Shown here one piece after another: positions 59,378 to 64,000 of a DNA stretch of 64,000 nucleotides. The first letter of the stretch is position 1. Every line of letters begins with the position of its first letter. The position numbers and the translations under genes are program-made. Under the pieces are notes generated by a model. It worked only from the letters and a program-made list of their open reading frames with translations. It was not told the origin of the DNA and ran no database searches. The DNA is from an uncultured Eudoraea sp. (GTDB lineage: Bacteria > Bacteroidota > Bacteroidia > Flavobacteriales > Flavobacteriaceae). The stretch spans positions 1 to 64,000 of the forward strand of contig CAMYJF010000003.1 in the NCBI GenBank assembly GCA_947258555.1. The letters are read 5' to 3'.

Positions 59378-59415
59378 AAAAAAATAACCCGAAAATGTGG
59401 AGGCATTTCCGGGTT
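59378..59415 (-). terminator. Intrinsic terminator of ftsZ
   Basis: On the minus strand AACCCGGAAATG pairs with CATTTTCGGGTT (one G-U pair, 12 bp; plus coordinates 59386-59415), followed by ATTTTTTT. It closes the division gene cluster. Confidence 0.92.
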
Positions 59416-59447
59416 TGAATAGTACGAAACTACTATTTCAACATCGG

Positions 59448-61367
59448 CTAATCCACGTTGTCATGTAAAAATGAGTTATTAGAACGCAATTGAATTTCGT
59501 CATTGCTATCCTCGGTGAGGGAAGTCCGACTTACTTTGCCTTCTTTCTTGGGATCTTCCAATTCAACTCCCTGGCGCCTATAAGCAGGTTCCTTCTCGAT
59601 CTCCTCTATATTATTCACGTTCTTTTTAAACTTATAATTAAAGTCTTTCAATTTTCGGCGTCTCTCATCCGCCCTTTCCTTTAAAATCTGATCGATCGGA
59701 CTATTAACAGGATTTGGATCCTTGGGTGATTCTCCTTCATCCCCGGTTTCCTTTTTGTTGATCACCCTTTTCTCAAAAATGAGTTCATCTTCAAAAAGTT
59801 TGGGTTCATAATCTTCGGCTTTGGATTTTTCTCCGGTGAGCGTGGTCTCAATTTCCGTATAATCTTCAAGGCTATACCGGGTTTCACCTTTTTTGTTATA
59901 ATCCAATACCGGGATCACTTCAATATGATCTTCCATTTCCATTTCCGCCACATCCTCATCCAGGCTGAAGGTGATCACATTCTCGGCATCTTCTTCAGGC
60001 GTATCCTCTGTGTCGGTGACTAAAGGAATTTCAAATGATAATGCTGCCTGGTCTTCCTTAGCTACGGAGACGATTTCCGGATCGATCACTTCTATCTCAT
60101 TGATCAGGTCTTTGGAATCAATTATGATAAAATCTTCTTCTATCGGCTCTGCGACTACTTCTTCGTAAAAGACATTAAAATTTCGAATATAATCCGTAGT
60201 CGCAATCAGGTCACTCGTGTCTTCTTCTTCTTCTAAAGTGTGTCGTACAACGGGCTCAAAAACTTCATCCTCTACCAACTCGTGTACGATCTTTTCCTCA
60301 GAAAGATCTTGTTCCGCTTTTTGCTCATCTTCCAGGGTGTGTATGATCTTTTTGGTTTCTGTATTGACAATATCATCCTGCTGGTCTATATGGAAGCCCG
60401 TTGCGATCACGGTTACCCCAATAGCATCTCCAAGGGCTTCATCCTCACCTACGCCCATAATGATATTGGCACTATGACCTGCCTCCAGTTGGATATGATC
60501 ATTTATTTCTCCGATCTCATCAATAGTGATCTCTTCTTTTCCGGAGACAATTAAAAGCAATACATTCTTAGCTCCGCCGATCTTGTTATCGTTCAATAAT
60601 GGCGAATCCAATGCTTTCATTATAGCTTCCTGAGCTCTTGAAGCGCCAGATGCCATTGCAGATCCCATAATGGCAGTACCACTATCCGCCAGCACCGTTT
60701 TAGCATCCCTCAGGTCAATATTCTGGGTGTAGTGATGGGTAATTACTTCGGCAATACCTCTTGCTGCAGTTGCAAGGACTTCATCTGCCTTAGAGAATCC
60801 GGCTTTAAAACCAAGATTCCCATATACCTCACGTAGTTTATTATTATTAATGACAATTAGCGAGTCTACTGTTTCTCGTAGCTTTTCTATTCCCAACTGG
60901 GCTTGTTTGCATCTATTACGGCCTTCAAAATGGAAGGGAGTTGTCACGATCCCTACCGTAAGCACGTCCATTTCTTTTGCCTTCTTAGCAATAATAGGTG
61001 CGGCACCTGTTCCCGTACCACCGCCCATACCAGCCGTGATAAAGATCATCTTAGTATTGTTGTCTAAAAGCCCCTCAATGTCTTCCATGCTTTCAATTGC
61101 CGCCTGCTCCCCGACATCAGGGTTTGCTCCTGCCCCCAGACCTTCGGTAGTTGAGACACCTAATTGGATCTTATTAGGTACCGGACTGTTTTGTAGGGCT
61201 TGAGCATCTGTATTGCAAACCACAAAATCTACCCCGTTGATCCCTGCCTGGAACATATGGTTAATGGCGTTACTTCCTCCACCACCAACACCTATGACCT
61301 TAATAACATTGCTTTGGTTTTTTGGCAAGTCGAACGTGATATTTTCTAATTCCTCCTTATTGCTCAT
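59448..61367 (-). CDS. ftsZ: Cell division protein FtsZ
   Basis: 639 aa from ATG 61367 (MSNKEELENITFDLPKNQSN). Tubulin-like GTPase that forms the division ring. GTP-binding loop IKVIGVGGGGSNAINHM, the tubulin signature GGGTGTGAAPIIAKKAKE, NNNKLREVYGNLGF and the T7 synergy loop DLRDAKTVLADSG. The core ends near residue 330; a linker of about 290 mostly acidic residues (EEDTSDL, EVVAEPIEEDFI) follows, then a short conserved end (NSFLHDNVD). The long linker is typical for the phylum. A start at 61397 would add 10 residues. Follows ftsA by 36 bp. Confidence 0.97.
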   Translation of the reverse strand: MSNKEELENITFDLPKNQSNVIKVIGVGGGGSNAINHMFQAGINGVDFVVCNTDAQALQNSPVPNKIQLGVSTTEGLGAGANPDVGEQAAIESMEDIEGLLDNNTKMIFITAGMGGGTGTGAAPIIAKKAKEMDVLTVGIVTTPFHFEGRNRCKQAQLGIEKLRETVDSLIVINNNKLREVYGNLGFKAGFSKADEVLATAARGIAEVITHHYTQNIDLRDAKTVLADSGTAIMGSAMASGASRAQEAIMKALDSPLLNDNKIGGAKNVLLLIVSGKEEITIDEIGEINDHIQLEAGHSANIIMGVGEDEALGDAIGVTVIATGFHIDQQDDIVNTETKKIIHTLEDEQKAEQDLSEEKIVHELVEDEVFEPVVRHTLEEEEDTSDLIATTDYIRNFNVFYEEVVAEPIEEDFIIIDSKDLINEIEVIDPEIVSVAKEDQAALSFEIPLVTDTEDTPEEDAENVITFSLDEDVAEMEMEDHIEVIPVLDYNKKGETRYSLEDYTEIETTLTGEKSKAEDYEPKLFEDELIFEKRVINKKETGDEGESPKDPNPVNSPIDQILKERADERRRKLKDFNYKFKKNVNNIEEIEKEPAYRRQGVELEDPKKEGKVSRTSLTEDSNDEIQLRSNNSFLHDNVD

Positions 61368-61403
61368 TTTTACAGTGTTAGATTTTATATTCTTCAATGG
61401 TTA

Positions 61404-62726
61404 CTATTCTGCGTTATCTAAGAAATCCTTCAATTTCTCTGACCACTTATCAAAAACTGTTTTGCGCTCATTCCGGCCGCCAAGGGATTTGGCATCAGCA
61501 TAGTCCTCCAGCACCATTTCGGCTTCTTCATGTTCGCCTTCTGAAAAGCGATCTCTGTTTCCGTTTTTGATAGCATTCATCAGGAGTCCAACAGCTGTAG
61601 CATACAGCGGACTCGCTATTTCTTCCTCTGAATCTCCCGCAAGGTGTTCATTGGGATATCCTATGCGGGTGTCCATACCGGTGATGTACTCAACCAGTTG
61701 TTTCAGGTGATTTAGCTGACTTCCTCCTCCAGTAAGTACGATCCCGGCGATCAGCTTTTTCTTGGGATCTTCGTGTCCGTAATTCTTGATCTCTACATAA
61801 ACTTGTTCTACGATCTCGACAACTCGTGCATGAATGATCTTAGACAAATTCTTGAGTGTGATCTCCTTGGGCTCGCGGCCTCTTAATCCGGGAATGGAAA
61901 CGATCTCATTGTCTTTGTTTTCTCCCGGCCAGGCAGATCCGAATTTTATCTTTAGCAACTCGGCCTGCTTCTCAATGATGGAGCAGCCTTCTTTGATATC
62001 ATCTGTGATAATGTTCCCTCCAAAAGGAATAACTGCAGTGTGACGAATGATCCCGTCTTTAAAAATGGCCAGATCGGTAGTCCCACCCCCAATATCAAGC
62101 AGTGCAACCCCAGCCTCTTTTTCTTCCTGGCTTAATACGGCATCTGAAGATGCAAGGGGTTCGAGTGTGATATTTCCAAGATCCAGGCCGGCACTTTTTA
62201 TGCATCGACCAATATTTTTTATCGATGAGACCTGCCCTACTACTACATGGAAATTGGCTTCCAGTCTACCGCCATACATGCCAATGGGCTGTTTAATCTC
62301 GGCCTGGCCGTCTACTTTATACTCTTGAGGTAACACATGGATGATCTCCTCCCCCGGGAGCATAACTAATTTGTATACCTGGTTACAAAGTTTGTCCAGG
62401 TCTTCCTCATTAATAACCTCTTCAGCATTAGGGCGAGTGATATAATCACTATGCTGTAAACTGCGTATATGCTGACCCGCAATCCCAACGACCACAGATC
62501 CGATCTTCAGTCCGGAATCCGTTTCGGCTTGTTCAACGGCCTGTTGGATCGAAGTGATCGTCTGAGTTATATTATTTACAACCCCTCTGTGTACTCCAAG
62601 GCTTTTGGATCTCCCGGTGCCTAACACCTCAATTTTTCCATATTCGTTTTCCTTACCAATAATGGCCACGATCTTGGTAGTACCAATATCTAATCCGACG
62701 GAATAATTTGTGTGCTCCATGTTCAT
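61404..62726 (-). CDS. ftsA: Cell division protein FtsA
   Basis: 440 aa actin-like ATPase that tethers FtsZ to the membrane. Landmarks: YSVGLDIGTTKIVAIIG (phosphate 1), LGVHRGVVNNITQTITSIQQAVEQAE, VALLDIGGGTTDLAIFKDG (phosphate 2), IAGIVLTGGGSQLNHL (adenosine) and a C-terminal helix ending VFDKWSEKLKDFLDNAE, the expected membrane-targeting amphipathic helix. The ATG at 62726 follows the ftsQ stop directly; Met3 at 62720 is an alternative. Confidence 0.96.
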   Translation of the reverse strand: MNMEHTNYSVGLDIGTTKIVAIIGKENEYGKIEVLGTGRSKSLGVHRGVVNNITQTITSIQQAVEQAETDSGLKIGSVVVGIAGQHIRSLQHSDYITRPNAEEVINEEDLDKLCNQVYKLVMLPGEEIIHVLPQEYKVDGQAEIKQPIGMYGGRLEANFHVVVGQVSSIKNIGRCIKSAGLDLGNITLEPLASSDAVLSQEEKEAGVALLDIGGGTTDLAIFKDGIIRHTAVIPFGGNIITDDIKEGCSIIEKQAELLKIKFGSAWPGENKDNEIVSIPGLRGREPKEITLKNLSKIIHARVVEIVEQVYVEIKNYGHEDPKKKLIAGIVLTGGGSQLNHLKQLVEYITGMDTRIGYPNEHLAGDSEEEIASPLYATAVGLLMNAIKNGNRDRFSEGEHEEAEMVLEDYADAKSLGGRNERKTVFDKWSEKLKDFLDNAE

Positions 62727-63446
62727 TTAAATTTTAGTGCATACGACCTGGTCATTAAATTCCAGGCTAACTATTTGGTAATTATTGAGCGAATCGTCTT
62801 TGATGGCTTTGGCGTAAAAAGCTTTGAAGTTGTTGAACTTTTCTTCAAGATTATTTACATCGCCCAGGTTCACAACAAAGCTGTTCACTCTGAATTTTAA
62901 CTGATATTTTCCAATATCCTCAATATGTATCCCGATCACATTTTTTCGCAAAAAGTCATCAGTGTTTATATAGTTGAGGATCGTATAAGCATCCTCCAGA
63001 GTCTCCCCTGTAATATGTCCGGTAATAATCGGAACCCGTGCCGAGTGAAGTCGAGATAAGGGCATGGATTTGCCATCCTTATCCAGGTAATATTTTTTTG
63101 TTCCTTCAACTCTTCCTATGGGCTGCCTTTGCTCAATTATAGATCTGAGTTCACCGTTTACAGTAAGAAAAACTTGGGCATCTCGTACCATTTCATTAGC
63201 CTGGATCAGCTTTTCAATGGTATTCAAATCTACCCTTTCTTTGGGCTGATTAATTACGCTGCCATAATTTTGTATTAACAATTTATTAACGGCAGCTTCT
63301 GTCAGGTAAACATTGTTCTCCCCGCTAAAATGAAAGCTCACTTTTTCCACTTTTCGGGTCTCATTTCTATGATTGGAAAAACCATAAAGTACTGTTATAC
63401 AGATACTTAAAATTAATAGTTTTAGTATGTTCCAATTAATTCGCAT
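62727..63446 (-). CDS. ftsQ: Cell division protein FtsQ
   Basis: 239 aa. One N-terminal membrane span (LKLLILSICITVLYGF) then a periplasmic POTRA-like domain (VEKVSFHFSGENNVYLTEAAVNKLL) and a beta domain (VRDAQVFLTVNGELRSIIEQRQPIG, YYLDKDGKSMPLS). It links early and late division proteins. The gene overlaps the end of murC by 11 bp and its stop abuts the ftsA ATG, the standard division-cluster order. Confidence 0.93.
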   Translation of the reverse strand: MRINWNILKLLILSICITVLYGFSNHRNETRKVEKVSFHFSGENNVYLTEAAVNKLLIQNYGSVINQPKERVDLNTIEKLIQANEMVRDAQVFLTVNGELRSIIEQRQPIGRVEGTKKYYLDKDGKSMPLSRLHSARVPIITGHITGETLEDAYTILNYINTDDFLRKNVIGIHIEDIGKYQLKFRVNSFVVNLGDVNNLEEKFNNFKAFYAKAIKDDSLNNYQIVSLEFNDQVVCTKI

Positions 63447-64000
63447 AGTTCAACTCTCTTTCTATTTGTTTTACTTCCATCCCGATATCACCTGCTCCCA
63501 TGGTCACCAAAACCTCTGGTTTTGAGGCCTTAATTTCATGGATCAGATCCTGCTTGGGAACTAACTTTTTATTAGGATTTTTGATCATATTCAACAGCCA
63601 TTCTGAAGTTATCCCCGGGATAGCTTCTTCTCTTGCCGGATAGATCTCCAAAAGCAATACGGCATCAAATTGAGACAAGCTTTTGGCAAAATCCACAGCA
63701 AAATCCCGAGTGCGGGAATAGAGATGCGGTTGAAACACGGCCATGATATTTTTTTGAGGATGCACTTCCCTGATCGCATCGAAAACAGCATCAATTTCAG
63801 TCGGGTGGTGTGCATAATCATCTATAAAAACAAAATCGTTCTCACGTATGCGATAAGAGAATCTGCGCTCTACTCCTTTAAATGTACCCATGGCCTCTGC
63901 CAACTTGTCTTTTGATTCAGCTACCTGATCTGCCATGGCAAATGCAACCAAACCGTTCAATAAATTGTGCCTGCCCGGTTTTTGGAATTGAACACCTTCA
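63436..64000 (-). CDS. murC: UDP-N-acetylmuramate--L-alanine ligase (C-terminal part, cut by window end)
   Basis: The minus-strand frame is open to base 64000, so the N-terminal part lies outside; about 188 codons are present. Mur ligase end-domain motifs: QKPGRHNLLNGLVAFAMA, FIDDYAHHPTEIDAVFDAI, AVFQPHLYSRTRDFAVDFA and VLVTMGAGDIG. It adds L-Ala to UDP-MurNAc in peptidoglycan synthesis. First visible gene of the murC-ftsQ-ftsA-ftsZ cluster. Confidence 0.96.
   Translation of the reverse strand, partial: EGVQFQKPGRHNLLNGLVAFAMADQVAESKDKLAEAMGTFKGVERRFSYRIRENDFVFIDDYAHHPTEIDAVFDAIREVHPQKNIMAVFQPHLYSRTRDFAVDFAKSLSQFDAVLLLEIYPAREEAIPGITSEWLLNMIKNPNKKLVPKQDLIHEIKASKPEVLVTMGAGDIGMEVKQIERELNYAN

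Noticed and set aside
59490-60554. Plus-strand frames opposite ftsZ
   Set aside because: The Ser-rich and hydrophobic products are the antisense of the acidic FtsZ linker.

Overview
The window is a chromosomal stretch of a marine-type member of the Bacteroidota, most likely the family Flavobacteriaceae. This rests on several things read in the sequence: a short housekeeping sigma factor (287 aa, no region 1.1), TAnnTTTG-type -7 promoter boxes with A-rich leaders instead of Shine-Dalgarno sites, type IX secretion genes (Plug, PorT, and a substrate with a type B C-terminal domain), the BamA-like lipoprotein TamL, a Na+-translocating NADH:quinone reductase, and family-specific small proteins (Lacal_2735 type, TIGR03643). 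Most genes are ordinary housekeeping genes, densely packed. No phage, insertion sequence, CRISPR array or rRNA operon was seen.

Layout. 1-3155: three surface-protein genes (a repeat-rich tail-fibre-like protein, a collagen-like secreted protein, a T9SS cargo protein). 3231-5062: two peptidases and a small membrane protein. 5397-8530: gpmI, map and a methyltransferase. 8527-16039 (minus strand): nqrABCDEF, a conserved 118-aa protein and the flavin transferase apbE, i.e. the sodium pump with its FMN-attaching enzyme. 16190-24272: T9SS plug, apaG, pruA, creatininase family, an unknown lipoprotein and a sialate O-acetylesterase. 24328-30197: mostly small or uncharacterised genes, including a TolB/TPR membrane protein, DUF3052, a START-like protein, a degenerate M23 lipoprotein and a SIMPL protein. 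30198-40042: rsmG, a desaturase, an aminotransferase, ubiE-porT, trmH, tamL, fbaA and accD. 40097-44795: a lipoprotein, rpsO-pnp and rpoD. 44930-48876: a TIM-barrel protein, a TPR lipoprotein, a methyltransferase, rpe and a CBS protein. 49008-54527: ypdA, isoaspartyl peptidase, cyanophycinase and cyanophycin synthetase, a compact gene set for making and recycling the nitrogen polymer cyanophycin. 54607-57882: a flavodoxin-fold protein and a photolyase-family locus. 57883-58495: dispersed palindromic repeats and hairpins. 58496-64000 (minus strand): tRNA-Arg(TCG), a DksA-like protein, yqeY, and the division cluster ftsZ-ftsA-ftsQ-murC (murC cut by the window end).

The points most worth a second look are the cyanophycin cassette, a photolyase of the iron-sulfur class that appears to have lost all four cluster cysteines, an M23 peptidase homologue lacking two active-site histidines, an exact 26-bp repeat placed at two terminators about 40 kb apart, stem-loops packed into the pnp leader, five convergent gene pairs whose stop codons overlap or abut, and modular seven-residue repeat arrays at the left edge. 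Family names come from recognition of motifs by eye; no database search was run.
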